From Bacillus_BS sp049310945 (lineage in GTDB: Bacteria > Bacillota > Bacilli > Bacillales > SA4), in the NCBI RefSeq assembly GCF_049310945.1, contig NZ_JBMERO010000001.1, forward strand, positions 186,001 through 250,000: 64,000 nt of DNA, read 5' to 3'. The notes under the pieces are model-generated. The model worked only from the letters and a program-made list of their open reading frames with translations, searched no databases and had not been told where the DNA came from. This document shows positions 24,448-32,923 of the stretch, in pieces (within the stretch, counting starts at the first letter, position 1; the number at the start of each line of letters is the position of its first letter). A program made the translations under genes and the position numbers.

Positions 24448-25050
24448 TTATTTTTCATCTAAATAGCGTTCTACAATCACTGGTTGAAGTTGTTTACCTT
24501 CTAAAGCAGCAAGGACCGTATCAAGCAAAGAATCCATCCTGGCAACCATAGAGTTTGGTTTCTTTTCTGGAGAATCTTGACCAAATGGTATGAAATAGAT
24601 GTTCTTTGTTGACATTAACCTCATTAAATTAACCCCATTCAAACCTAGTGCATCATTTGTAGATATGCCTAGAACGACTGGATTTTGATTTCTTAATGTT
24701 GCTTTTGCTGCCATCAATACGGGAGAATCAGTCATAGCATTTGCAAATTTACTCATTGAGTTGCCCGTTAAAGGGGCAACAACCATACAATCGAGTGGGA
24801 TCTTTGGACCTAGAGGCTCGGCTTTTACAATAGAATCAATGATCTGATGACCTGTAATCTCTTCCAGCTTTTTTACCCAATCCTCACCTTCGCCAAAACG
24901 TGTATCAGTCGACATAACTGTATGCGTTACTATTGGGCGAACATCTGCACCCTCTGCTATTAGACGCTCTATTTGAGGTATTACTTCGTCATACGTGCAA
25001 TGGGACCCTGTTAATCCAAAACCTATTCGTCTTCCTTTTAGAGATGTCAT
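24448..25050 (-). CDS. spoVFB: Dipicolinate synthase subunit B (flavoprotein)
   Basis: A 200-aa flavoprotein-like subunit (also called DpaB) with the N-terminal GFGLTGSHCTYDEV nucleotide-binding segment and the PLTGNSMSKFANAMTDSPV motif of the UbiX/Dfp-like fold. With DpaA it oxidises the dapA product to dipicolinic acid, which accumulates with calcium in the spore core. It overlaps dpaA by one base. Expression in the mother cell under SigK is known in B. subtilis. Confidence 0.95.
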   Translation of the reverse strand: MTSLKGRRIGFGLTGSHCTYDEVIPQIERLIAEGADVRPIVTHTVMSTDTRFGEGEDWVKKLEEITGHQIIDSIVKAEPLGPKIPLDCMVVAPLTGNSMSKFANAMTDSPVLMAAKATLRNQNPVVLGISTNDALGLNGVNLMRLMSTKNIYFIPFGQDSPEKKPNSMVARMDSLLDTVLAALEGKQLQPVIVERYLDEK

Positions 25051-25949
25051 TAAGCATTCCCCTTTCTATCCGTTGCATCTTCCCTCAGTAATTGGATTAA
25101 TACATTTGCAACAATTTGCCCGGCCGTCTTAGGTGCTACAATTCCAGGTAGTCCCGGTGCTAATAATGCTTTAATTCCTCTTTTCTCAGCATATCGAAAA
25201 TCTGTTCCACCAGGCTTAGAGGCTAAGTCAATAATTAATGTATGAGATGGCATTTTTGAAATGACGCTTGCTGTTACGATTTGGTGTGGGATCGTGTTTA
25301 TACAAACATCGATATCGTGCACTTCTTGTTCTAAGGTTGATAGATCGAATGGCTTCATGCCCATTTCGTAGATTCTCGCGATGTGCTCACTTTTTCTAGC
25401 ACCAACCTTTACCTTCGCACCAAGTACAGCAAATGTTCTAGCTACACTTAGTCCTACACGACCCATTCCCAAAACCGCAACATTGGAATTATGAATAGTA
25501 ATTTCTGTATGTTGAATGACCATCATAATCGTTCCTTCAACTGTTGGAATAGAATTATAAATAGCGACATCATCACGTTCTAGTAGCTTGACAAGCTTTC
25601 TATCCGTTACTTTTACCAGTTCATCAAGATATTGATTACTGATACCCGAGTAAATGGCACAATGTTTTGGAGTTTTTGAGATTAATTCTTCTGTGATTAC
25701 AACCTTTTCATTAGAAAAAATGGTATCTACTTCGCCCTCACTATTCGTCCCTGCAACAGGAAGAATGATTGCATCAAGGAGTGAAAAGTCTACTTCTTCT
25801 ATTTGTTCCTTTAAAGCACCAGTGAAGCCATGATCAAGCTGTTCAAAGCCAACTAAAGAAAGCTTTGCATCCAACTCTGTCAGCTTGCGAATGACTTCAA
25901 GCTGTCTTGCATCACCACCAATTACTGCAATATGCAATCCAGTTAACAT
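25050..25949 (-). CDS. spoVFA: Dipicolinate synthase subunit A
   Basis: DpaA is the dehydrogenase-like subunit of dipicolinate synthase, 299 aa. It has an N-terminal domain beginning LHIAVIGGDARQLE and a second Rossmann domain with VAVLGMGRVGLSVAR near residue 160. I choose the ATG at 25949 (MLTGLH) because AGAAGGTGA is well spaced from it but almost touches the ATG three codons earlier. A SigK-like promoter lies about 77 bp upstream. Confidence 0.94.
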   Translation of the reverse strand: MLTGLHIAVIGGDARQLEVIRKLTELDAKLSLVGFEQLDHGFTGALKEQIEEVDFSLLDAIILPVAGTNSEGEVDTIFSNEKVVITEELISKTPKHCAIYSGISNQYLDELVKVTDRKLVKLLERDDVAIYNSIPTVEGTIMMVIQHTEITIHNSNVAVLGMGRVGLSVARTFAVLGAKVKVGARKSEHIARIYEMGMKPFDLSTLEQEVHDIDVCINTIPHQIVTASVISKMPSHTLIIDLASKPGGTDFRYAEKRGIKALLAPGLPGIVAPKTAGQIVANVLIQLLREDATDRKGNA

Positions 25950-26025
25950 GGTTCTCATTCACCTTCTTCTTGTATTCTTCTTTTACTTACTAACCACACG
26001 TAGTTTTAGGTAGTGTTTACTTCCT

Positions 26026-26053
26026 CATATTATGTAAGGAAAGAAAATTAGGT
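26026..26053 (-). promoter_or_regulatory. Candidate SigK promoter of spoVFA-spoVFB
   Basis: Minus strand: AC (26052-26053), 17-bp spacer, CATAATATG (26026-26034), compared with the SigK pattern AC-N15-17-CATANNNTA; one mismatch in the -10. SigK control of this operon is established in B. subtilis. Confidence 0.4.
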
Positions 26054-26109
26054 GATTGATTGAAAATCATTATGTGAAACTTAAGTAAAAGTTAAGACAT
26101 TTGATTCCA

Positions 26110-26140
26110 ATAAAAAAGACCCTTCGCTACGGAAGGACCC
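26110..26140 (-). terminator. ymxH terminator
   Basis: A short GC-rich hairpin (GGTCCTTC / GAAGGGTC with the loop CGTAGC) followed by TTTTTTATT on the minus strand, 12 bp past the ymxH stop. Confidence 0.75.
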
Positions 26141-26151
26141 TCGATTACTCT

Positions 26152-26424
26152 TTATTTCATATTCTCATACTTATTTGTGTAAACTTGTTCTTCGGGTATA
26201 TCAATTATGATCATATCTGCCCCGATTTTTTTAATATGATGCCACGATACACGAAGTTCAGCACCTTGCTTTCTGAACCCAAACCATTTAAGGGTCGGAA
26301 TAATAAAAGCCTTTATATGGCCGGTAGTCTCATCAATCTCAAGGTCTGTTTGGCCTAGAACACCTAATCGCTCAGCTTTTTTTAAGTCTACAATCTCTTT
26401 TCCACTCAACTCACTTAGTCTCAT
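26152..26424 (-). CDS. ymxH: YlmC/YmxH family sporulation protein
   Basis: A 90-aa PRC-barrel-like protein (MRLSELSGKEIVDLKKAERLG; ETTGHIKAFIIPTLKWFGF). Members occur in spore formers, and the family is annotated as sporulation related without a defined molecular role. The ATG at 26424 follows GAGGAGG. It lies between mlpA and dpaA as in B. subtilis. The terminator that formerly isolated it from mlpA has been split by a mobile element. Confidence 0.9.
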   Translation of the reverse strand: MRLSELSGKEIVDLKKAERLGVLGQTDLEIDETTGHIKAFIIPTLKWFGFRKQGAELRVSWHHIKKIGADMIIIDIPEEQVYTNKYENMK

Positions 26425-26481
26425 ATGATGCCTCCTCACTTTGGACGATCTATTAATCATTGTATCGTCAAAGCACAAAAA

Positions 26482-26680
26482 AAATGCCTATAAGAATTTA
26501 TCTTATAGAGGATGTTCAAAAAGTCCGGCAAAAATAGCTTCGAATTTCTTCGTCAGCTCGTCTTTCCGCTCCTCACGTATACAAAACATACGCGCAGGTA
26601 GCTCAAGACTTCGCTTCCTTGAACTTCTTTGCTCTTTTTGTCCTCCTTTTTGAACAGGCTCTTATAGGCATTTGGATTGG
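26482..26680 (-). terminator. mlpA terminator interrupted by a MITE-like element
   Basis: Removing 26508-26666 restores an 11-bp perfect stem (TGCCTATAAGA / TCTTATAGGCA, ATTTA loop) with a run of eight T on the minus strand, a textbook terminator for mlpA. As it stands, only an 8-bp AT-rich stem (CTATAAGA / TCTTATAG) remains near the T-run. Confidence 0.75.
26508..26661. mobile_element. MITE-like element, copy 1 (154 bp)
   Basis: A non-coding element with 16-bp terminal inverted repeats, GAGGATGTTCAAAAAG and (complement of the other end) GAGCCTGTTCAAAAAG, 14 of 16 matching. It is flanked by TTATA direct repeats (26503-26507, 26662-26666). It is nearly identical to 39429-39581. It is far too short for a transposase, so it must have moved with enzymes supplied elsewhere. 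Confidence 0.85.
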
Positions 26681-26686
26681 TTTACA

Positions 26687-27928
26687 TTATTGTAAAGCTT
26701 CTGGAAGAAGGCCATCCGGACTTACTAAAGACACTGAAAGCTTGGAATCAAAGATTTTATGTGAAAGCTTATTGACCGATTGCTCCGTTACTTCTTCAAC
26801 ACTTTGTAAGATGTCGTCTAAAGTACGATGATTTTTTAATAATAGTTCGTTTTTTCCATTTCGGCTCATTCGACTATTTGTACTTTCTAAGCTTAGCATT
26901 AAATTTCCTTTTATTTGTTCTTTACTATTCTTAAGTTCTTTAGAAGTAATCCCTTTTTCCATTAAGGTTGCTAAAGTTTGCTGAATCGTTTCATATAATA
27001 AGTTTAACTGTTGGCTACCTGTACCCCCATAAATAGTGAGCATCCCACTATCTTTATAAGAGGAATGATAGGAATAAACCGAATAGGCTAACCCTCTTTG
27101 TTCTCTTACTTCTTGAAACAGTCGGCTACTCATGCTTCCACCCAAAACGTTATTTAAAACGATTAAGCTATAGATATCCTCGTTTCCAACGGGTAACCCT
27201 TTATAACCTAAACAAAGATGCGCTTGCTCTGTTTCCTTCTTCCTCGAAAGCATATCTGTGTAAAAGATTGGTTCTGTAGTTGCTGGCATTGTAGCAGATG
27301 AAGCAGCAAATTCCCCAAAGTAACCTTCGACCTCTTGAATGAATGAATCCTCTATGTTACCAGCAACCGAAATAACAACATTATCAGGTATGTATGTTTC
27401 TTTCATATATTGTCGGAGTGAGTCCCCGTTAAAAGTATTTAAAGATTCCTCTGTTCCTAGGATTGGAAATCCTAGAGAATGATCCTTATATGAAGCCCTA
27501 CTTAATAAATCATGAACGATGTCGTCTGGTGTATCTTCATACATTTTGATTTCTTCGAAAACAACATTCTTTTCTTTTTTTAATTCTTCTTCATCAAAAG
27601 TAGAATTGAAAAACATATCTGCTAAAACTTCTAATGCATAATTGGAATGTTCATCTAAAACCTTGGCGTAGTAGCATGTGTATTCCTTTGATGTAAATGC
27701 ATTTACTTGTCCGCCTATACTATCAAAGGATTCTGCTATCTCACGAGCAGAGCGTGTTTTTGTTCCTTTAAAAAACATATGCTCTAAAAAGTGAGAGATA
27801 CCGTTTACATCTTTCGTTTCATTCCTTGAACCCGTTCCTATCCATACACCTATCGCCACTGATCTTACGGTTGGTATGTTTTCTAGAACAATTCTGACAC
27901 CATTTTTACACGTGTATTTTTTTATCAA
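26687..27928 (-). CDS. mlpA: M16 family zinc protease MlpA
   Basis: A 413-aa processing-peptidase-like enzyme with an intact HFLEH (HxxEH) motif near residue 48-52 and the downstream EEIKMYEDTPDD helix carrying the third zinc ligand. The C-terminal half has GGSMSSRLFQEVREQRGLAY, typical of the family. No signal peptide is seen. In B. subtilis MlpA lies between ylxY and ymxH as here and has been linked to regulation of extracellular protease expression. It follows ylxY by 43 bp and may share its transcript. Confidence 0.94.
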   Translation of the reverse strand: MIKKYTCKNGVRIVLENIPTVRSVAIGVWIGTGSRNETKDVNGISHFLEHMFFKGTKTRSAREIAESFDSIGGQVNAFTSKEYTCYYAKVLDEHSNYALEVLADMFFNSTFDEEELKKEKNVVFEEIKMYEDTPDDIVHDLLSRASYKDHSLGFPILGTEESLNTFNGDSLRQYMKETYIPDNVVISVAGNIEDSFIQEVEGYFGEFAASSATMPATTEPIFYTDMLSRKKETEQAHLCLGYKGLPVGNEDIYSLIVLNNVLGGSMSSRLFQEVREQRGLAYSVYSYHSSYKDSGMLTIYGGTGSQQLNLLYETIQQTLATLMEKGITSKELKNSKEQIKGNLMLSLESTNSRMSRNGKNELLLKNHRTLDDILQSVEEVTEQSVNKLSHKIFDSKLSVSLVSPDGLLPEALQ

Positions 27929-27971
27929 AAAAATTCCTCCTAATCAGATCACATAAGCTACTAGTCTTTTA

Positions 27972-28949
27972 TCAATTTTGGAAGGGATGTGTATCTGTTC
28001 TCTTCTCATTCAACAAATTAGTTACACTTCCAATTTTATATTGCTTTTCTTTGATTTTTGTAATTAATGTATCGAGAGAAATTACTGTAGCTTCAGTAGG
28101 GTGCATTAAAATAATTGCTCCCGGGTGTATTTTTGTCATTACCCGATTTATTAAGACAGAGGGAGTTGGCTTTTGCCAATCAACTGTATCAACGCTCCAC
28201 ATAACGGTTCTCATATTTAACTCTAATGCAACATCTACCACATCTTGCCGATAACTTCCACTTGGCGGAGCAAACCATAACGGCTTCTGACTAGTAGTGG
28301 CTTCTATCACATTGTTAGTCTTAGTAAGCTGCTCCCTAATTAAAGGGGTAGTGAGTGTTTTTAAATTTGGATGTGTGTATGAATGGTTGCCGACCTCATG
28401 TCCTGCATCTACAATCATTTTAGCTAAGTCTGGATTACTTTTTACCCATCTACCTTCTAAAAAGAAGGTTGCTTTTACTTTATGTTTTTTTAACGTCTCT
28501 AGCATAGGAGGGAGATAATCGTTTCCCCAGGCAACATTAATGATAAAAGAGACCATTTTTTTCTCTGGATGACCTTTATAAATGGGCTCCGCTGGCAAGT
28601 CATTAAGGTGTATGGAAGGCGACGTTTCTTTAAAAATTAATTGTTTCGGGTCAAAGGAACCACTTTTTTCCATATTCCTGAAAGATGCATCAATATCCAC
28701 TTTTAATCCATTATACCCAGGTGTTGCCTTCCATACCTTATCTATCACAGCATCTTGCGGAGCCTTTTCGTACTCTGAAGCTCTTTCTTCAATCTCTAAA
28801 TAAAGCGCAGATACATTCTTTGATACTACTATACTAGACTGTTTTAATTGTGATACATATTTAGAAGTAAAGGGATTTTGAACGGATCCCAAAGTAAGTA
28901 ATAATATTGAAGAAATAGCAAATAGCTGCACTGACAATCTTTTCATCAT
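27972..28949 (-). CDS. ylxY: Polysaccharide-deacetylase-like sporulation protein YlxY
   Basis: An exported NodB-fold protein, 325 aa from the ATG at 28949 (MMKRLSVQLFAIS), which follows AAGGGGGATGTT. An N-terminal hydrophobic segment (about 5-22) acts as a signal or anchor. The NodB domain covers about 125-320. Motif 2, HSYTH, is intact, but motif 1 (normally with the catalytic Asp pair) reads FIINVAWGND, so metal-dependent deacetylation is doubtful. The family is confined to spore formers. It lies between pnpA and mlpA as in B. subtilis. Confidence 0.9.
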   Translation of the reverse strand: MMKRLSVQLFAISSILLLTLGSVQNPFTSKYVSQLKQSSIVVSKNVSALYLEIEERASEYEKAPQDAVIDKVWKATPGYNGLKVDIDASFRNMEKSGSFDPKQLIFKETSPSIHLNDLPAEPIYKGHPEKKMVSFIINVAWGNDYLPPMLETLKKHKVKATFFLEGRWVKSNPDLAKMIVDAGHEVGNHSYTHPNLKTLTTPLIREQLTKTNNVIEATTSQKPLWFAPPSGSYRQDVVDVALELNMRTVMWSVDTVDWQKPTPSVLINRVMTKIHPGAIILMHPTEATVISLDTLITKIKEKQYKIGSVTNLLNEKRTDTHPFQN

Positions 28950-29023
28950 AACATCCCCCTTTGTACTAAAAATTATGTATATGGGGGACAAGGTAGAACC
29001 AAAAGTATAATAGGAGTGTTTAA

Positions 29024-29050
29024 CAAAAAGAAGCCGGTTCCCCCAGCTTC
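29024..29050 (-). terminator. pnpA terminator
   Basis: GAAGCTGG and CCGGCTTC pair (one G-T) around GGGAA on the minus strand, followed by TTTTTG, some 65 bp after the pnpA stop. Confidence 0.75.
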
Positions 29051-29114
29051 CAATTATGCGTTATTTCAAAAGAAAAAAAGAATTCCTTTTTACAATGCTT
29101 TTCGTGTTTTTTAC

Positions 29115-31229
29115 TTACGTTGTTGGATTTGCATCCTTTTGTTCTTTAAGAACTGCCTTGCGTGATAAGTTAACCCTACCTTGTTTATCAACCTCAGTTA
29201 CCTTAACGAGAATTTCATCTCCAATAGCAATGACATCCTCTACTTTACCCACACGTTCTTCTGCAAGCTCTGATATATGAACGAGTCCATCTTTCCCGCT
29301 GAATAATTCAACAAACGCACCAAATTTCTCTATGCGCTTCACTTTTCCTAAGTACATTTCCCCTACAACAACTTCACGAACAATATCTTCAATAATTTTC
29401 TTTGCCCTTTGGTTCATTTCCTCATTAATAGATGAAATAAAGACTGTTCCATCTTGCTCGATATCAATTTTAACACCAGTTTCTTCAATGATTTTATTAA
29501 TTTGTTTTCCACTTGGTCCAATAACATCTCTAATTTTATCAGGATTAATGGACATCATTAAAATTTTAGGTGCATATTGTGAAAGTTCTGTTCTTGGCTC
29601 TCTTATCGTACTTACCATGTGATCTAAAATATGAAGTCGGCCAATGCGAGCTTGGATTAACGCTTCTTCTAATATTTCTCGTGAAAGTCCATCAATTTTA
29701 ATGTCCATTTGAAGAGCTGTAACACCTTTTGCAGTCCCAGCTACCTTAAAATCCATATCGCCTAAATGGTCCTCCATACCTTGGATATCAGATAAAATCG
29801 TGTAGTCTTGACCCTTCTTAACAAGACCCATTGCAATCCCAGCAACAGGAGCTTTAATTGGAACACCTGCATCCATCATTGCAAGTGTACTTGCACATAT
29901 ACTTGCTTGCGAGGTAGATCCATTTGATTCAAGAACTTCTGACACTAGACGTATTGTATAAGGAAAATCCTTTTCAGATGGAATAACAGGCTCTAAAGCA
30001 CGTTCTCCAAGTGCACCATGACCTATTTCACGACGTCCTGGGCCTCTAATCGGACCTGTTTCCCCAACACTAAACTGAGGGAAATTATAATGGTGCATAA
30101 AACGTTTTTCTTCTTCAAGACCTATGCCATCAAGTATTTGTACATCTCCCATAGCCCCTAAAGTACAGATACTTAAGGCTTGGGTTTGTCCTCTTGTAAA
30201 AAGACCAGAACCATGTGTTCTTGAAAGAAGACCTACTTCAGAAGCTAACGGACGGATTTCATCTTGTTTACGACCATCAGGACGAACCTTGTCTTGCGTA
30301 ATCAGACGACGAACTTCTTCCTTAACCAGCATGTAAAGGACCTCAGACACCTGTTTCACTACTTTGCTTACAGCTTCTTTTGCTTCAAAATGAGCAAAAA
30401 CTTCCTTTTTCACTTCATTAATAGAAGCCTCTCGTGCATGCTTCTCAAATACTTGTACCGCTGATTTTATTTTATCTTCAGCTAAAGCTCTAACTTCTTG
30501 TTCAATTTCAGCGTCGACTTCATAAAGTACGACTTCTATTTTTTCTTTCCCAACTTCAGAAACAATTTTTTCTTGGAATTCAATAAGTCGTTTGATTTCA
30601 TCATGACCAAACATAATAGCTTCTAACATTACTTCTTCTGTAACTTCATTCGCTCCGGCTTCGACCATGTTAATAGCATCCTTTGTACCTGCTACAACAA
30701 GATGAATGTCAGACTGCTCTAAAATTTCAACTGATGGGTTGATCATAAATTCACCATTTACACGTCCTACAATTACACCTGCAATAGGTCCATTGAATGG
30801 AATATTGGAAACACTAAGTGCTAACGACGAACCAAACATTGCTGCCATTTCAGACGAACAATTCTGATCCACACTCATTACTATGCTAATAACTTGTACT
30901 TCATTTCGAAAACCTTCTGCGAACAATGGACGGATTGGTCTATCAATTAGACGACTAGCTAAAATGGCTTTCTCACTTGGTCGGCCTTCTCTTTTAATAA
31001 AACCTCCAGGTATCTTCCCAACAGCGTATAAACGTTCCTCATAATTACACGTTAAAGGAAAAAAACTCAAATCTTTTGGTTCTTTTGATGCCGTTGCAGT
31101 AGATAAAACAGCGGTATCACCGTAACGAATTAAAACAGCACCGTTAGCCTGTTTTGCTAATTGTCCTACCTCAACTGTTAATGAACGACCTGCCCAATCC
31201 ATTGAAAAGACTTGTTTTTCTTGTTTCAT
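29115..31229 (-). CDS. pnpA: Polyribonucleotide nucleotidyltransferase (PNPase)
   Basis: A phosphorolytic 3'-5' exoribonuclease, 704 aa from the ATG at 31229 (MKQEKQVFSMDW), which follows GAGAGGGG; the longer frame lacks a binding site. Domain order: RNase PH 1 (about 1-210), helical linker, RNase PH 2 (about 310-540, with DIQGMEDHLGDMDFKVAGT), KH (about 555-615, IGPSGKQINKIIEETGVKI) and S1 (about 620-690, GKVKRIEKFGAFVEL). It forms a trimer and takes part in mRNA decay. It follows rpsO, with a terminator between. Confidence 0.97.
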   Translation of the reverse strand: MKQEKQVFSMDWAGRSLTVEVGQLAKQANGAVLIRYGDTAVLSTATASKEPKDLSFFPLTCNYEERLYAVGKIPGGFIKREGRPSEKAILASRLIDRPIRPLFAEGFRNEVQVISIVMSVDQNCSSEMAAMFGSSLALSVSNIPFNGPIAGVIVGRVNGEFMINPSVEILEQSDIHLVVAGTKDAINMVEAGANEVTEEVMLEAIMFGHDEIKRLIEFQEKIVSEVGKEKIEVVLYEVDAEIEQEVRALAEDKIKSAVQVFEKHAREASINEVKKEVFAHFEAKEAVSKVVKQVSEVLYMLVKEEVRRLITQDKVRPDGRKQDEIRPLASEVGLLSRTHGSGLFTRGQTQALSICTLGAMGDVQILDGIGLEEEKRFMHHYNFPQFSVGETGPIRGPGRREIGHGALGERALEPVIPSEKDFPYTIRLVSEVLESNGSTSQASICASTLAMMDAGVPIKAPVAGIAMGLVKKGQDYTILSDIQGMEDHLGDMDFKVAGTAKGVTALQMDIKIDGLSREILEEALIQARIGRLHILDHMVSTIREPRTELSQYAPKILMMSINPDKIRDVIGPSGKQINKIIEETGVKIDIEQDGTVFISSINEEMNQRAKKIIEDIVREVVVGEMYLGKVKRIEKFGAFVELFSGKDGLVHISELAEERVGKVEDVIAIGDEILVKVTEVDKQGRVNLSRKAVLKEQKDANPTT

Positions 31230-31500
31230 ATTATAAATGCCCCTCTCTTGTAAATCATTACTCAATATTCACTATGTATACCTTCTTACTTTTTTAAAAA
31301 AAAGCGAGAGCATTAATGGAGATAGAAATTAAACTGCTCCCCAAAAACTATACAAAAAAATCCCTATAAAAAATAAGCCATTATGTAGTATTTCCTATAT
31401 TATTTAAAACATATCAAATTGGTTAGCACTATGTAAATAAATTTCTACAAAATGTAGAAATTTGTAGCGAATTCGTAAAAATGTGGTAATTTTATTTTAG
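31230..31500. other. Non-coding gap between rpsO and pnpA
   Basis: An AT-rich gap with no gene. It contains a perfect 10-bp inverted repeat (31439-31463) and the pnpA ribosome binding site. The pnpA promoter probably lies here, but I could not pick one hexamer pair with confidence. Confidence 0.4.
31439..31463. repeat. Perfect inverted repeat upstream of pnpA
   Basis: AAATTTCTAC and GTAGAAATTT are separated by 5 nt. No T-run follows on either strand, so it is not a simple terminator; it could be an operator or an mRNA processing hairpin. Confidence 0.6.
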
Positions 31501-31536
31501 ATAAAAAAAAGCGGGATTACAATCCCGCTTTTTTAG
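31501..31536 (-). terminator. rpsO terminator
   Basis: AAGCGGGATT and AATCCCGCTT pair with a short loop and are followed by a T-run on the minus strand, 20 bp past the rpsO stop. Confidence 0.9.
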
Positions 31537-31554
31537 AAACAAACGCTACTACTA

Positions 31555-31824
31555 TTAACGACGTAAACCAAGCTTGTTGATTAACGTACGGTAACGAGTA
31601 ACATCATTGTTACGTAGATAGTTAAGTAAGTTACGACGCTTACCTACCATCTTTAAAAGACCACGACGTGAGTGGTGATCCTTCTTATGAGTACGTAAAT
31701 GATCATTCAATGTGTTAATCTGCTCTGTTAGGACAGCAATTTGAACTTCTGGTGATCCAGTATCACTTTCATGAGTTTTATACTCACTAATGATTTCGTT
31801 CTTGCGCTCTTGTGTTAAGGCCAT
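31555..31824 (-). CDS. rpsO: 30S ribosomal protein S15
   Basis: S15 (89 aa, MALTQERKNEIISEYKTHES) is a primary 16S rRNA-binding protein of the 30S platform. The conserved DTGSPEVQIAVLT and KKDHHSRRGLLKMVGKRR segments are present. The ATG at 31824 follows AGGAGGTGAAAAGG, so the upstream in-frame start is discarded. It has its own promoter, a structured leader and a terminator, and is flanked by ribF and pnpA as in B. subtilis. Confidence 0.97.
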   Translation of the reverse strand: MALTQERKNEIISEYKTHESDTGSPEVQIAVLTEQINTLNDHLRTHKKDHHSRRGLLKMVGKRRNLLNYLRNNDVTRYRTLINKLGLRR

Positions 31825-31835
31825 CCTTTTCACCT

Positions 31836-31892
31836 CCTATAATTTCATCCCCAATTACTGAGCAAGCGTCGGTGATTCGACTTGCCAAGCAA
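31836..31892 (-). promoter_or_regulatory. rpsO leader, S15 autoregulatory structure candidate
   Basis: On the minus strand CCATTGCT pairs with AGTAATTGG (8 bp, one bulge), enclosing an extended hairpin built on GCAAG/CTTGC and GTCG/CGAC. Autoregulatory S15 binding to a junction in its own leader is known in Geobacillus; this structure is compatible, but the exact S15 contact bases were not confirmed. Confidence 0.5.
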
Positions 31893-31912
31893 TGGTTCAA
31901 CATACGTTAATT

Positions 31913-31941
31913 ATCATACCTAATCTCGACGAAATTTGCAA
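31913..31941 (-). promoter_or_regulatory. rpsO promoter
   Basis: Minus strand: -35 TTGCAA (31936-31941), 17-bp spacer, -10 TATGAT (31913-31918), between ribF and rpsO. Confidence 0.65.
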
Positions 31942-31946
31942 GTAAA

Positions 31947-32894
31947 TTATCGTTTCACCGTATTCAAAAGATTTTTTGCTTCGTTAACATCGACTTTGAT
32001 TCTTGATATTAATTCTTCAACTCCATTAAACTTCTGTTCATCGCGTATTCGTTCAATAAACAATAACTCTATATTACTTCCATATATGTTCTCGTTAAAA
32101 TCAAATAAATGGACTTCAATCGTAACTTTGCTCATATGTTGGTGGAATGTAGGCTTGAACCCAATATTACTTACACCATTGTACCATTTATCTTTCACTT
32201 TCATTTGTACCGCATAAACACCAACGCGTGGAATAAGATATGGTTCCTCAACATGAATATTAGCTGTAGGGAATCCGATAGATGAACCCCGTTTTTCTCC
32301 ATCTACAACTAGCCCTTTTATCTTGTAAGGTCTACCCTGCAATAACTGAACACGATTAACATCACCCGTTCTTAGCAAGTCCCTTATAAATGATGAGCTG
32401 ATTTTCCCATTGGCTTGTTCTACCTTTGGAACAATCGTTGAACTAAACTGTTCTCGTGAATGGAATGGAAGGGTTTCCATCGTTCCTTTTCCCATTTTGC
32501 CATATGTAAAATCAAATCCAGCAACAACATGTTTACAATTCAGACCAATCACATATTGATCTATAAATTGTTGAGGCAGCAACTGTGAAAATTGTTCATT
32601 AAAATCAACAATATATAGTTCATGGATTCCTAATTTCTCTATAGCCTCTATTTTGTCATGCAATGGAGTAATCGCATGTTGTATGGCATTCTCTCTTCGT
32701 AAGACGATAGATGGATGGGGACTAAAAGTCATAACTGAACTTGTCATATTTTGCTTTTCAGCTATTTCTTTTGCAGTCTGTATCACTCTTTGATGCCCTA
32801 TATGTACACCATCAAAATAGCCAAATGCCATCACCTTTGGCACTGTCATCTCTCTCTTTATATGAGGTGGATGGCTAATAAATTTCGTTTCCAA
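31947..32894 (-). CDS. ribF: Bifunctional riboflavin kinase / FAD synthetase
   Basis: RibF (RibC in B. subtilis) converts riboflavin to FMN and FAD. The N-terminal FMN adenylyltransferase domain (about 15-190) has GYFDGVHIGHQRVI and SSSFIRDLL; the C-terminal riboflavin kinase domain (about 190-310) has GSSIGFPTANI and VSNIGFKPTF. Length (315 aa) is normal. The start codon is TTG preceded by AGGTGATG. It lies 29 bp after truB and is probably co-transcribed with it. Confidence 0.95.
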   Translation of the reverse strand: METKFISHPPHIKREMTVPKVMAFGYFDGVHIGHQRVIQTAKEIAEKQNMTSSVMTFSPHPSIVLRRENAIQHAITPLHDKIEAIEKLGIHELYIVDFNEQFSQLLPQQFIDQYVIGLNCKHVVAGFDFTYGKMGKGTMETLPFHSREQFSSTIVPKVEQANGKISSSFIRDLLRTGDVNRVQLLQGRPYKIKGLVVDGEKRGSSIGFPTANIHVEEPYLIPRVGVYAVQMKVKDKWYNGVSNIGFKPTFHQHMSKVTIEVHLFDFNENIYGSNIELLFIERIRDEQKFNGVEELISRIKVDVNEAKNLLNTVKR

Positions 32895-32923
32895 GTTACA
32901 TCACCTAATTCCTAATTTAACCT

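Noticed and set aside
26508..26661. Possible small coding gene in the MITE-like element
   Set aside because: Frames through it are short and depend on flanking sequence; terminal inverted repeats and target duplications explain it as a non-coding element.
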